From Trema orientale (taxonomy: Eukaryota > Streptophyta > Magnoliopsida > Rosales > Cannabaceae): a stretch of 64,000 bases of DNA. Under the pieces are notes generated by a model. That model was not told where the DNA came from. It did no database searches and saw only the letters and a program-made list of their open reading frames with translations. Positions 1 through 11,524 of the stretch are shown here, piece after piece. The DNA lies in contig JXTC01000281.1 of assembly GCA_002914845.1 (NCBI GenBank), forward strand, positions 163,972-227,971, written 5' to 3'. A program made the translations under genes and the position numbers. Each line of letters begins with the position of its first letter. Position 1 is the stretch's first letter.

Positions 1-1814
1 CAGAAATTTCTGGCAAAGTTTTTTCCACCAACGAAGACAGCCAAGCTGCGCAACGATATCACCTCCTTCGTCCAATTCGAAAATGAATCACTATATGAGG
101 CTTGGGAGCGGTATAAAGATATGTTGAGAAGATGCCCACATCATGGGATCCCAAAGTGGTTATTAGTTCAAACGTTCTATAATGGCTTGATGGGACACTT
201 GAGAACAATAGTTGATGCAGCAGCTGGAGGTGCCTTGATGGGGAAATCGACAGATGAGGCATACGATTTATTAGAGGAGATGGCAGCCAATAACTACCAG
301 TGGCCTTCAGAGAGAATTCAAGAAGAGCTGTAAGCATAAATGAGATGGAAGCCATTGCTACCTTGACTACTCAAGTTAATGCTTTGTCTAAGAAGTTTGA
401 TTTGCTAGGAGTCTGTGCCATGAATAGCCCATCTGCAGCTTGTGGAAATTGTGGTGGCAATCATGTGAGTAACCAGTGTCCTTTCAATGTAGAATCTGTG
501 CAATATGTGACCAATTTAAACAGGCAACAGATCGACCCCTATTCAAACTATTACAAGCCAGGGTGGAAGAATCAACCAAACTTATCCTGGAACAACAATA
601 ATCAAGGGTCTAATTCAGCTAGTCGACCTATGCCTCCACCTGGATTTGCACAACAAGTGCTACCATCACAACAAGAGAAAAAGCCAGCACTTGAGGAGAT
701 GTTTATGCAATACATGGCTAAGAATGATGTTATTCTTCAAAATCAGGCTGTGTCATTAAGGAATCTTGAGACTCAAATCTGTCAACTAGCTATTGCAGTT
801 AGCTCTCGACCACAAGGTAATCTACCAAGCAATACAGAGGTGAACCCTAAGGAGCAGTGCAATGCGATAACTCTCAGAAGTGGGAAGCAAGTAGAACAAC
901 CAAGTGAATCTATTTTAGCTGACTCATCACCTTTAGCTTCTTCACCGTCAACAAGCTCAAATAAGCGGCCAGAGTTATCCAAGAAACATTATGTTGAGCC
1001 AGAAAAGCCCAAGTCCAAGCTCTTTCCAAATAACCTAGAACTATATATCCCTCCACTACCATTTCCTCAACGGTTCTACAAGCATAACATGGATAAACAA
1101 TTTTCAAAGTTTTTAGATGTTTTTAAGAAACTCCACATAAATATTCCTTTCGCAGAGATGCTTGCTCAATCGCCGAATTATGTGAAGTTTCTAAAAGGGA
1201 TTTTATCCAATAAAAGGAGGCTGGAGGAATATAAAACAGTTGCACTTACTGAGGAGTGCAGTGCGGTCTTGCAAAAGAAACTTCCAGCGAAGCTGAAAGA
1301 TCCCGGGAGCTTTAGTATCCCGTGCACAATTGGGAGCTTATTCTTTAGCAATGCTCTATGTGACTTGGGAGCAAGTATCAACCTAATGCCACTCTCAATC
1401 TATAAGAAATTAGGTTTGGGGGAAGCAATGCCGACAACAGTCACCCTACAACTTGGTGATCGATCTCTTGCTTATCCGAGGGGTATAGTAGAAGACGTTC
1501 TAGTAAAAGTTGACAAATTCATCTTTCCAGCAGACTTTATTGTACTAGACATAGAAGAAGACCAAGATATTCCTATCATACTTGGTCGACCATTTTTAGC
1601 TACTGGGAGAGCACTCATCGATGTACAAAAAAGAGAACTGACAATACGAGTCCAAGATGAGGCTGTCACCTTTAATGTCTTCAAGACAATCAAGCATCCA
1701 TCAGAATCTACACAATCTAAGACTGAAATACAGAGAATAGAAAGCTTGAAGAGTACCTCTATTGACTCAACCAAGGAGGAAAAGGCAGAAGTCCTAGCAC
1801 AAGTCTATTATTAG
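1..1814 (+). pseudogene. Retrotransposon gag-protease polyprotein, frameshifted
   Basis: Frame 1 is open from base 1 and reads the gag core (KFFPPTKTAKLRNDI, ESLYEAWERYKDMLRRCP, FYNGL, GGALMGKSTDEAYDLLEEMA), ending at a stop at 331-333. Homologous sequence continues in another frame from about 315 (RRAVSINEMEAIATL), so one frameshift lies near 310-333. The second frame then runs to the stop at 1812-1814. It carries a zinc knuckle CGNCGGNHVSNQC (about 440-480, spacing CX2CX3HX4C), the block ITLRSGKQ (about 868-892), and a retropepsin domain with the catalytic DLGAS (about 1362-1376, in place of the usual D-S/T-G) and ILGRPFLATGRALIDV (about 1578-1626). Gag would form the particle and the protease would mature the polyprotein. 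With the frameshift this copy would make no full-length Gag-Pro without recoding. Confidence 0.85.
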
Positions 1815-3523
1815 CTCCATCGTACTATCATGGGAGGAAGCCGAAATTTGAAAAACTTGGGAAAGATCCTTCCAGATCATTTCCATCCATCTACGAACCT
1901 CCCTGAATGATCCTCGCTGAAGAGTCTGGCTGATGACTATAAAATAAGTGCTTCTTGGGAGGCAACCCATGAATTTTTTTTTCTTTTTTATTTTTAATTT
2001 ATTAGGTTTTTTTTTTTTTATGTTTTGTCTATTTTGTTTTTGTGTGTTTTAGGTTCTTGCACAAGTTTGGGGATCGATGCGTGGATTTCAACGACTCAAC
2101 CAAAAGCCTCCATCTGCGTGTGAAAATCTGAGGGAGTTTTCTTTACTTTCTATTTTATTTTTAACATTGGGGACAATGTTATTTTTAAGTTTGAGGGTAG
2201 GGAGTGAAAAAAAAAATTTTAAAATTGAAAAAAATTAAAAAAAAAATAGTTTAATTTGTCTTTTTAGGTTTGTTTTCATGACCTAGTTTGATAATCGAAC
2301 GCCGATGATAAGACAATGATTTAACTGAATAAGGTTCTTGGAAGAATTCTGAATGCTATTTTTGTCTGTGTGCTTGATTCTTGTGTTGGTTTGGTTTTGC
2401 TTATGATTTCTTGATAATTTTGAGCACATGAATAGTTGCATTTGATTGTTTTGCTTACTTAGAGAAAGTTTATGTGAATTCAGTACATCTTTGAAATCTC
2501 ATTAATAAACTCTAGAACCTGTTTGATTATCACTTGAGGCGAAATTCTAGACTGTATTGCATTATAGATATGATTTAGGCCATCTTTGGATCGTTTGAGC
2601 CTATCAAGCCTACCCTTGACACTTATATCCTTAGTTTACCCCTTTGAGCCTATATTGACATTTTCTTTGGCACCCATATTTTCAGTCTAACTCTAAATAG
2701 TTTCCAACATTTTTACCATACACTTTGAGCACATGTGATCTTTGTTGAATATATTTTGAGTTATATGATAATTTGGGAGGAGGGGTGGTGTTGAGAAAAA
2801 TTTTATAAAGGTGTACGGAAAAAGAAGAAGAAAGTACTATACCCTTATGCGGAAGAAGAAAAAAAAATGAAAAAAAAATGAAAAAAAAAAAGTGTGGTGA
2901 AAAAAAAAAAGATTGAAAAATCATAAGTTTGAGGGTATAGTACTTCAATGAAAAAAATGTGGTGTGAAAGACGAAAGTAGAAAATAAGTTTAGAGGAGCT
3001 ATGTCAACAAAGTGTTGAGTTAGATTTATAAAGATCCGAGAATAATTTATGTGCTTAGGGTGATTTGAGCCACAAAAAAATGACTTTTATCCTACATGTT
3101 ACCTGAGCCATACATTACATGCTTAATAAAGTCCTAATGATCTTTAGAGCGGTGTTTGTCTACATTAGTGGAGAGCGATATGAAAAACAGGTCTATGGAG
3201 TTTATATATTTCTATCCTGAGATTTATTATAGCTTACTTATTTACATAAACTGATCCGAGTTGCATATAACTAAATGTAAATGTTTATTCACACACATAC
3301 TCAAGGAATCTATAGTGGAATCAGATTGGAATTTGAATTGAAATTCTAGACTTTAAAGTATTCAGAGTTTTTCCTTGATCTTTATACTATGAGAAATCTT
3401 TGAGGCCATTTTTGAGAATTGAACTGGGTTATGGTTTGGTCATGTTTAGGTGTTTAGAATTTTAGTTTAGGTTTTTCTTTTCTTTTGCTCGAGAACTAGC
3501 AAAAATTCAAGTTTGGGGGTATT
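1815..3523 (+). other. Retrotransposon 3' internal region without ORFs
   Basis: This lies between the protease stop and the LTR. It holds the short out-of-frame linker, the GGAGGCAACCCA block and then AT-rich, purine-rich sequence with A-runs (2200-2260, 2850-2920). The phrase AAGTTTGAGGGTA occurs near 2187 and 2927, and AAGTTTGGGGGT occurs just before the LTR (3509-3520) as the likely polypurine tract. No env-like frame survives. Confidence 0.6.
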
Positions 3524-4925
3524 TGATGTGCTCATATTTATATAATATTTACATACCTTTCCAAGTTAATTTTATGCTTAAATAATTATATGCTTATAAA
3601 GTTTTTGTTTAATTTTTGGTGTCTTGTTAAATTGCCCAGGTTTTGATGAATTTACGCAAAAGAGAGGCTAAAGTGTCATTTCTATAAATGAATTAGAGAA
3701 AAATGATAAGTGTGAGCCCATATTCTGTATAGAAGAAGAAGCCCAATGATCAAAAGTCCATCTTAGACGATTAATTGTTCGAATTCAGGGCCCGTCTACT
3801 TGAAAGTCCAATTATTGTTTTGAGAAGTTGTTGGTACGTGATTGTAAACGAAAGGAAATAAGATAATTAATATTAAAAACAAAATAGAGAAAGTTTACCT
3901 TTGGAGTACGTGAAATCACGAAAAGGAAACTTAAAGGCGGTGGACTCTTTGTACATGAGTTATATATATGAGAGACAGAGGGAAGTTTTACGATAGAAAA
4001 AAGGAGCCCAGCTCCAGCGCAGCCGAAGTGAGAGGTGGAGAGAGAGATTAATAGAGAGAGCAATTGGAGGCCAAATTGGAAGAGGAGACTTGCAACTGTT
4101 CTCAATCATTCTACACTCTGCTAAACTTTCGTTTATTTATTTTTATTTTTAGTTTTTCATTATGTTGCAAATTTTTATTTTTAGTTTTATTATTTTAGTT
4201 ATGAACTAAATTAATTTTCTAGGATTACAATGGGATCTCTATATGTAGTTTGAATTATGATGTTACCTCTTTGATTTTGCGATTTAATTTACGAATTGTT
4301 TATCCTATCTTGCTCTTAATGCTTTTGAGTACTTGATCACCACTTAATTTGATATTGGTAATTTGTATGAACTTGGAAAAGGAATTTCAAATTTAGACCT
4401 AGATAGAATAACACATAATCATGTTTATATGAGTTTATGTAGGATAGGAATATACCTATATAACATGTGCAATTATTGAAAGACCTTATTCTTAAAGAAT
4501 CTTTTCTTAATCTAATTCACATAGGAATATAGTGAGTTAATTAGGAGAGATATTTTTACATGACTATCGGAAGAGGCTTGTAGATACACTAGGGTTCTTG
4601 ATTGGCAATTTGGGTTAAATAGTAATTCAAAGAGGGTAACTAGTAATTTAGGCATACGTAGAGTGAAAATTGTAATCCTAGGTTTATTTTCATTGGTGAT
4701 TTGATAAAATTACTTGCGCTTTTTAATTTTGTTTTATTTATTTTCTTGTTTTCTTTTAGTTTAAATTTTAATTTTAGAATTCTCACATTGATTGTTTGGA
4801 TAAATTGATAACTAGTGAAGGTTAGTACTTAACGAATTATAGCAATTTCTCTGTGGGAACGATATCTTTATTCATTACTTTATTACTTGTTCGATACGTG
4901 CACTTGCGTATAAAATTCTATAACA
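3524..4925 (+). repeat. 3' LTR of the Athila-like element
   Basis: It starts TGATGTGCTCATATTTATAT directly after the purine tract AAGTTTGGGGGT plus a few T/A bases. It ends CGTGCACTTGCGTATAAAA followed by TTCTATAACA, giving TG...CA ends and a length near 1,400 bp. A TATA-like run (TATATATATGAGAG) lies at about 3961. The GTGGGAACGATA and CGTGCACTTGCG segments near the end are typical of the U5 end of such LTRs. The second LTR is not in the window, so the exact left edge is inferred from the polypurine tract. Confidence 0.75.
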
Positions 4926-6010
4926 ATACCAGTACTCCTTCACTAATCCGTCTAGCGAGCTCCCCTCAACTTGATGTGATTCCTTCTGTCTGTACTCTTT
5001 TAGATTTCTCTGAACCTACCTTCTCCTAAAGACTTATTGCACTTCTCCTGAAGTGCTCGTACTTCTCCAAAAGCACTCTCACGACTAAGGATCCCTCCTA
5101 GTCTCACAATTCAAAATATTGACAGATTTAACAAAGTATTAATCTAATGGCAATCACAAACATATATGACACACTTAGAAACCTAACCTAGACCCCTATT
5201 TATAGTGCTTGAGGTCTTCCAATCCTTTACAATCTGCAAGACACGTTATAATAATCATAAATACTGATTGGAAGCCAATTAAATCAGTCAATGATAAGAT
5301 TTTCGTAATCAAGGCTGATCTATAATTGATACTGATTCTGCAAAGTGATGTTATAACATCGACCATGTCTAAAACAGCCAGATTTATAATCTTCCAGAAG
5401 AAACATTGATTTATTATCTAAAATAGCAATTTCGGTTTTTACCCAAATCAATCAAATAAAAAGTATTTACACACAATAAGAATCAGCTAAGTATAAATAA
5501 GGAAACAACAACATAATAGATAAGCATTTACACTTTCATATTATAAGGCAGTTTCTATAAAAAAAATATAAGCTGTCAAAACAATCAAATAAAATTAGCC
5601 TAATAATTATAATCTGATTGATTAAAATCAAGATTGATTATTTCTAGAAGTATTAAACAATTAATATTAGAAATCACATAATAATCAATCTTCATTAAAA
5701 CTCTCCCAAAAGTGAAAGAAATATGTGAATATAATTTTCTTATAAAGTAAACATCAATCATTGATATTTTTGATCAAAATACAACTAATTGAACAAATAT
5801 TCAGTCATAGGATAGCTATAAAATTCGGACAGACACGATAAAAAATGTCAGGTCAAATATTCTAGTGATATTACAACATCAACCTAGAATAACTGTCAGT
5901 CAATACAGACGGTGATGTTGCAACATCTCAAATGACAACAGATTTTGCCCTTTCAAAGCTGTTACACCAAAATAAATAACTTTATTTTTCAACAACTAAT
6001 ATTTACTCTT
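4926..6010 (-). mobile_element. Degraded LTR-like remnant, opposite orientation
   Basis: Read on the minus strand, this stretch has a promoter-like CACTATAAATAGGGG (about 5195-5209), then a leader with GAGGGATCCTTAGTCGTGAGA. Further upstream are palindromic GATGTTGCAACATC (about 5920) and GATGTTATAACATC (about 5348) blocks, as seen around many plant copia LTRs. No coding sequence survives and the borders are not defined. It directly abuts the Athila-like LTR, so that element may have inserted into it. Confidence 0.4.
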
Positions 6011-6193
6011 AATTATAAGATAACTTGCTTTTACCTTTTCTACACGGAGACCATAAATATATTCACATGAACACGAACGCATAATCTAAAACTCAAATAG
6101 AAATGCCTATAAATTGTAAATATAAGGAAATTAAACCTTCTTTTTTTAAAGCAAATATAAGGAAATTAAACTAAACAAATACTTTTATGAGTT

Positions 6194-7129
6194 TCACAAA
6201 GTAGTTATTGCACAAAACCATCTTTGTTTCAGAGCACTATCGTCTATCCCTAATGTTACATCAATATTGTCGTTGTCAGAACCTTCGTTCATCTCTTCTT
6301 CTTTTACAACTGAAAGATAACCATGAACCTTTTTGCCGTAAACTTTAACCAAAGCCAAGTAAAGAGCTATGCCAAGAATGGTTATTCCAATCGTGAACCA
6401 ACTGAACTGAAGGTTGACAAGGGAGGTGGCCCGCTGAATTGCCTCCTCTCCGGAGCACTTAACTTCCTGACCAGTCTTACCTTTACGCCAAAAGCAGCCC
6501 TTAGGCACCAATGCCGGAGTCCACAGCATGACTCCCATGAAAATAAACCACACACCTATGAAAACTATGGTCAGTGAGCGCACAAAGCTGACCAAGAAAC
6601 TCTTCGAAAGACTGATTCCCAAAATGAATGTGGCTATGACCACAAGTATGAGTAGCTGAAGAAGCAAGTGGTATTGGCCTAGTGGACCCTTATGATCTAT
6701 AGAGTGAAAGTGCACAAGAAAAAGACCCTGCAAATAGGCTAGCGCGTTAAGGAATAGGGTTAGACCATATCGAGCTTTGGAGCGAGATAGATCGAGAAGT
6801 ATGGCGAACGCCCCATAAACAAAGTAGGCGAAAAAGAAGGAGAAGTGCTCGAAGATTACGAGACTTTGGAAGGGTATAGTTCCGTCATGAGGATCAAGAA
6901 GTGGTTGAGTGCTGGAGGGAATGATGAGCTCCTTCATTATGGTTAAAGAGGGAATTCCCATAGAGAAGAAGAGTTCCAAGTACCTGGACTTGGAGGTTGG
7001 AAACCATGGCTGTGCAGTGTAGGACTCTGGGTGAAAAGCGTGGAGCTTGATGTGATTAAACAGGTGCCATAAGCCAATAGCAAGGAAGCAAAGGCCCGTT
7101 AACACATGCCCCACCAAATTAATTTCCAT
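6194..7129 (-). CDS. DUF716 (TMEM45-like) multi-pass membrane protein
   Basis: This is an intact single-exon gene of 311 aa. The start ATG is at 7129-7127 and the stop TGA at 6196-6194. The protein has about seven hydrophobic segments: roughly residues 5-27, 49-66, 88-112, 121-140, 150-172, 183-205 and 243-262. The first carries GHVLTG and GLWHLFNH, the family signature of DUF716/TMEM45. Another conserved block is the acidic-aromatic FEHFSFFFAYFVYG. The tail is hydrophilic and acidic (EEEMNEGSDNDNIDV). The length matches plant family members, which are usually single-exon genes of about 300 aa. Function is not established; some plant members have been described as responsive to virus infection. 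It has no operon-like partner. The nearest neighbours are transposon remnants on both sides, and no base change breaks the frame. Confidence 0.85.
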   Translation of the reverse strand: MEINLVGHVLTGLCFLAIGLWHLFNHIKLHAFHPESYTAQPWFPTSKSRYLELFFSMGIPSLTIMKELIIPSSTQPLLDPHDGTIPFQSLVIFEHFSFFFAYFVYGAFAILLDLSRSKARYGLTLFLNALAYLQGLFLVHFHSIDHKGPLGQYHLLLQLLILVVIATFILGISLSKSFLVSFVRSLTIVFIGVWFIFMGVMLWTPALVPKGCFWRKGKTGQEVKCSGEEAIQRATSLVNLQFSWFTIGITILGIALYLALVKVYGKKVHGYLSVVKEEEMNEGSDNDNIDVTLGIDDSALKQRWFCAITTL

Positions 7130-8605
7130 GTCCTAATTGTGGCTTTAATTTTTGTATAGTACTATTTAGGCCTTAATGAAATGTTTTTAAAGGAAGTTAA
7201 AGAGGAGAGATGCGCATAAATACATTGGCGGGGAGACCTAAGAATTGAGTTGGCGTAGAGGTTTAAAAGACCGACTTATTAAGATCTAATGTAAGTGGTG
7301 ACCTTCTTTCCATCTATCTGTCGCATTGTTTTGTATCCGATTGATTTGGACGTTTAGATTTTCTTCAGAAGCAAATTGATGTTTTTGATGCACATTTAAT
7401 TTGAAAAACCATTTTTATTGTGACGTGCATATCCGACCAAATAATAGCAAGTACGCTCAAATAGTGACTCCATTTATTTATTTTGAAATTCACTATACTC
7501 TATATTTGGTTCCTTTTAAGTATGTGAATACGTATCTATACAAATATTAATATAACTTGAAACTAGTGCAATAATAGAAACTACACTTGTTCTACAATTA
7601 ATTGACTGTAATGATCACTTCTTGTGAGAAAACAATTCTGTACGTATACGGCGCTGATAATTGACGTGCACGTACCATTTTGTTTTATCTACTTGGTAAT
7701 CTTATTTAATTTTTTCATTGTCACATTTTCCTTCTATAAAACATATTCGATGTCCACTAATTGGGAATATTAAGCTCGATTTGTGAATACATGCATTACG
7801 TGGAAGTAAAGAATTGGAAGTAGTACGCTTAAATTTTGATTTAATGAGGAATTTAGGCCGATCAGTAGAAGTTGTGGAGAATTTTATTAGATTCATAGTA
7901 CTTATTGGTAATGTTTTTTTTAAAAAGAAAACTGCTATGAATTAAATTAATACAATTTTCTACAACTGCTATTCATGAAAAAAAAAAAAAGAAGCCCTTA
8001 ACTCTATCTCTATGTGTAATGGGGTAGTTGATATTGAATAAGATCAGTAAATATCGCCGTATAAGATCATTTACTAATACCATTAAAAAAAAAAAAAAAA
8101 ACAGGTTATGCACCCTCTTTGAAAAATTACTTAGACGGTTCCTGTACTAGTCAAATTTGACAGAGATTTTACTTTTCGTGTTAATTTTTCATTTATTTTA
8201 GAATAAAATTTAATCTAAAATGACCCCAAACGAAAAATTAAATCTAAACATTTAATTAAGTAATAATATTTACTTTCCCTTAAAAAAATAAATATTTATT
8301 TTTTCATTCAGATTCTAAGTTATTTGTATAATGTTACACACTTAGAAAAGTGTATTTATTTATTATGATATTCTTTAATTTTACTTAAGCCTCAAATTTC
8401 AATGTTTAGTTAAAATATAAACTATAAGGCTACTAATTTTTCCAAAACCCAGTTAACTAGCTACAACAAATCTCCATGCTTATACTCTTTTAATTGACGA
8501 AAGAAAACGTGTTTTTATAAGGCAACTGTTATGTATAGGACTACTTCTTATCTTTGTAGGAGTCTTACATATTAGTAGTGTTTAATTTATTATAGGAGTT
8601 CAATA
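7130..8605. other. AT-rich intergenic DNA, promoter side of DUF716 gene
   Basis: There is no ORF of substance and no recognisable element. It contains A-runs (7980-7991, 8085-8101). The immediate upstream of the DUF716 gene (7130-7260) should hold its promoter. On the minus strand a CCAAT sits near 7225, but no convincing TATA box is visible. Confidence 0.4.
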
Positions 8606-8614
8606 TTTGTGAAA

Positions 8615-9399
8615 GGAATAATAATATTAAAATACTCTGTAAAAGAAACGTTGACTTTTTAATATCTGCAAAATAATACTCTCTTTTTTAAATTTTCACA
8701 AAATAATATCTTGATTTTTGAGTTTCTACAAAATAATACTCTCATTTTTAAATTCTGCAAATTAATAACCTAACAATTAAAATTCTTGCAAATTAATACC
8801 CTAACATTTGAAATTCCTCTAAATGTATAACTTTAATACCCAATTAGTTGATTTTAATAATAAAAAGATGGCAGTAACCATCATCAACTTAATTAAAACT
8901 TATTAAACAATAATAAAATTTCTGAAAAATATTTGTAGTTAGCTTATTTCACTTTTTGTTTAAAAAAGAAAAGTAAAAATTTAGAACGAGAGGTAAAAAT
9001 AGATAATTATAAAAAAAGAAAAGAAATATGAGAGATAAAAAAACTTTGTGTTTTTTTAGCAATTAGCTAAAAAATACAGTTATAAAATAATTTCCGATAA
9101 TATACTAATGTCTAAATATTTTTAATAAGTTAATGAGAGGTATTTGTATTTTTTAATTTGCTTATAGTATAAATATACAAAGAAAACAAAGCTGAGAGTA
9201 TTAACTTGCAGAAATCGTAAATGTCAGGATATTAATTTACAAAATTCAAAAGTGAGGGTATTAATTTACAGAAATCGTAAATATAAGGGAGTTAATTTGT
9301 AAAATTTTTAAAATGTAGTTATTAATTTACAGAAGTTTAAAAAATAGTGTATTTTTCGCAAAAATGTTGAAAGTGAAAGTATTTTTACATGATTAACCC
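8615..9399. mobile_element. Foldback/MITE element with perfect 9-bp target duplication
   Basis: The two arms are imperfect inverted copies. The left begins GGAATAATAATATTAAAATA; the right, reverse-complemented, begins GGGTTAATCATGTAAAAATA. Each arm is a run of degenerate phrases of the type CTGCAAATTAATACCCT on the left and AGGGTATTAATTTACAG on the right. TTTGTGAAA flanks both ends (8606-8614 and 9400-9408), a perfect 9-bp target duplication as made by Mutator-like transposases. No transposase ORF is present. About 785 bp. Confidence 0.75.
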
Positions 9400-9408
9400 T
9401 TTGTGAAA

Positions 9409-10412
9409 TTCTTGTTTAGTTCAATTTAGAGTTCCAATATGGGATATTTCTTGTTTGAGTTAGATTCTAGTTCCACCTCGTGGATCTAAAAAGATAATTA
9501 GCGGGGTAAATTGCAAAGTAGTCTTTTTGCTACGAGAGGAATAAATTAATATGTCACTATAGCAGACCCTTTTTTTCGACACGTTATATTATCGACATAG
9601 GACTTGGATATTTTTACCAGGAAAAAAACCACGTATATTTTGCAATTTTTTTTCCGCACAAAACCCTACGCTGATGCAAGGTCAAAGTTGCATTGGCATC
9701 TGTTCAAATAGAAACGAATATATTCATGCCTTTTGATACGAAAGCTATGTCAATGTGTGGTCAACATTGCATCAGGACTATAGGACTGGAAAACCATACC
9801 TACGTCGGCTATGCGGGAATGTGCCAGCCCACTATCTCGTCAACTTGTACGGAAAGTGCCTGCCCATTATAAATGATAAGATAAATTTTTAATCCATCTC
9901 GTCGGTCCTAAACCAACGAGAAAAACATATCTCACGGGTTATTAACTAACGAGAAAAATATCTTTAATTTAGGGATTGAAATGAACATCCCATATTTTTA
10001 AGGTTGTTTACCAAAATAATTAAAACTTCAAGTACCAAAGCTTGCAAATATATATTACAGTAAAAGTATTTTCGTTGCTTTGGTGCTACAAAAAGTCAAA
10101 AACTTGAGATCTCAAAAAAAAAAAAAATCGAAAAAATCAAAAACTTGAACCATATGGCTATGGGCGAAAATCTTTTGTCTAAACCTTTGCATCTAATATT
10201 TTATTTTGATTTATAATAATCTCCACCAAACCTAAATTAATGACATGTATGGTGAGCTGGATAGAGAATAAATTGATAGGATGTTGATGATTACTTGATT
10301 AGTATCAACTTATAATTGCGTCATACGCATGAGTGATGATGAGACTATATTGCCATATTGGTTTGAGGTGTGAATTCATATATTGTAATTAATAATAAAA
10401 GAGATTAGCATA
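9409..10412. other. Intergenic DNA, no gene seen
   Basis: No coding frame is visible. The segment 9640-9960 is less AT-rich and repeats short phrases (AACGAGAAAAA near 9914 and 9948; GTCAACATTGCATC-like near 9683 and 9760). This suggests an old, unrecognised repeat. Confidence 0.35.
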
Positions 10413-10420
10413 TATTAAAG

Positions 10421-11516
10421 GAGAAATTTCATAAAATATGCTCGGAATGAGCCCTATTTACAACGGTATGACTATTCAAATAAAACTTCAAAAAATATGA
10501 CTAGACTCTCCTGAAAAAACTTAACAATCTTCGAAACTTAGATTAGCTTTTTTTCACTTTTTTTCGTTTTTCTCTTTCTATTCTTCTATGCTTCCTCTCA
10601 ATCTTCATTCTTCTCTCAACTAAATAATTTTCTTAATAATCAAAGCTTAGAGAAACGTAATAGGTATAGTTTAAAATAGTTGGTATTTGAATTTTGAGAT
10701 ATTCCGTAGTTGATTTTGCATTAAAAATAAAATTTGGATCAATTTATATGCATTTCTGGAAATTTGGACTAGTTGTCCAGACGAATATCGAAACTTTTCG
10801 ATGAAATTCGATGCCATTTCAATGAAGTATATTTTTATAATGAAATCTGAAAAACTGAGTATGGTCATCGAAATGGCATCGAAATAACATCAAATTATCA
10901 CCGAATTTCATCAGATTCTATTATAAAAACGCACTTCATCGAAATAGCATCGAATTATCATCGAAATGCATCGAACTGCATCGAAATTCATCGAACTGCA
11001 TCGATATTCCTTCATAAAAATATATTTCATCGAAATTACATTGAATTTCATCTAATTAGCATCGAAATGGCATCGAAATACATCAAAATTTTCGATATTT
11101 GTCGGGATAACTTGATCAAATTTTCAGAAAATTCTTAGAAATTGATCTAAATTTAATTTTTAATACAAAATCTACCACTAAACATCTCGAAACTCAAATA
11201 TAAACTAAATTATACCCACAATATTTAAACATAGAAATTTCTTCATCGTCCACGAGAGAGATAAGAGCGAGAAAGTATGGAGAAAGGGCCGACTATTTCC
11301 TTATTGTTGTTTGAATTCGATTCCAAAAGAGAGGGAGATGTGATGATGGTCTCAATCGACTGTTCTTTGCTTTCTTTTTTTTTTTTTCTGATTTTTTTTT
11401 TCAAAACCAAATAACTAAAACTATGCTTTTAGGGGTATTTTAGTCAGAGAGTCATATTTTTTGAACAATTAGTGAAGGGGTTATATGCTTGTAAAGCATA
11501 TTTAATGAAAATTCTC
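10421..11516. mobile_element. Long-armed inverted-repeat element with CATCGAAAT phrases
   Basis: The left end GAGAAATTTCATAAAATATG pairs with the right end, which reverse-complements to GAGAATTTTCATTAAATATG (17 of 20 identical). Flanks are TATTAAAG (10413-10420) and TGTTAAAG (11517-11524), a probable 8-bp target duplication with one mismatch. The interior (about 10790-11100) is a degenerate array of CATCGAAAT/CATCGAACT phrases. No transposase ORF. About 1.1 kb, so it is a non-autonomous DNA element (hAT or MULE type). Confidence 0.65.
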
Positions 11517-11524
11517 TGTTAAAG

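Larger units (their letters stand above)
1..4925 (+). mobile_element. Athila-like Ty3/gypsy retrotransposon, 3' part, pol deleted
   Basis: The element enters from the left edge and ends in a 3' LTR. Order seen: gag, zinc knuckle, aspartic protease, about 1.7 kb without ORFs, polypurine tract, LTR. Reverse transcriptase, RNase H and integrase are absent. Shortly after the protease stop, a different frame (about 1835-1906) still reads the KPKFE...PSIYEPP linker that in Athila-type elements leads into pol, and it stops. About 50 bp later the sequence reads CTTGGGAGGCAACCCA (1953-1968), a motif I associate with the region after pol in such elements. The simplest reading is an internal deletion that removed pol, or a non-autonomous lineage. 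The 5' LTR lies outside the window, so intactness, age and the target-site duplication cannot be judged. The Athila assignment rests on remembered motif patterns. Confidence 0.85.

Noticed and set aside
3812..4105. 97-codon minus-strand ORF
   Set aside because: Antisense to the 3' LTR of the Athila-like element; no domain.
6323..6577. 84-codon plus-strand ORF
   Set aside because: Antisense shadow of the intact DUF716 coding sequence.
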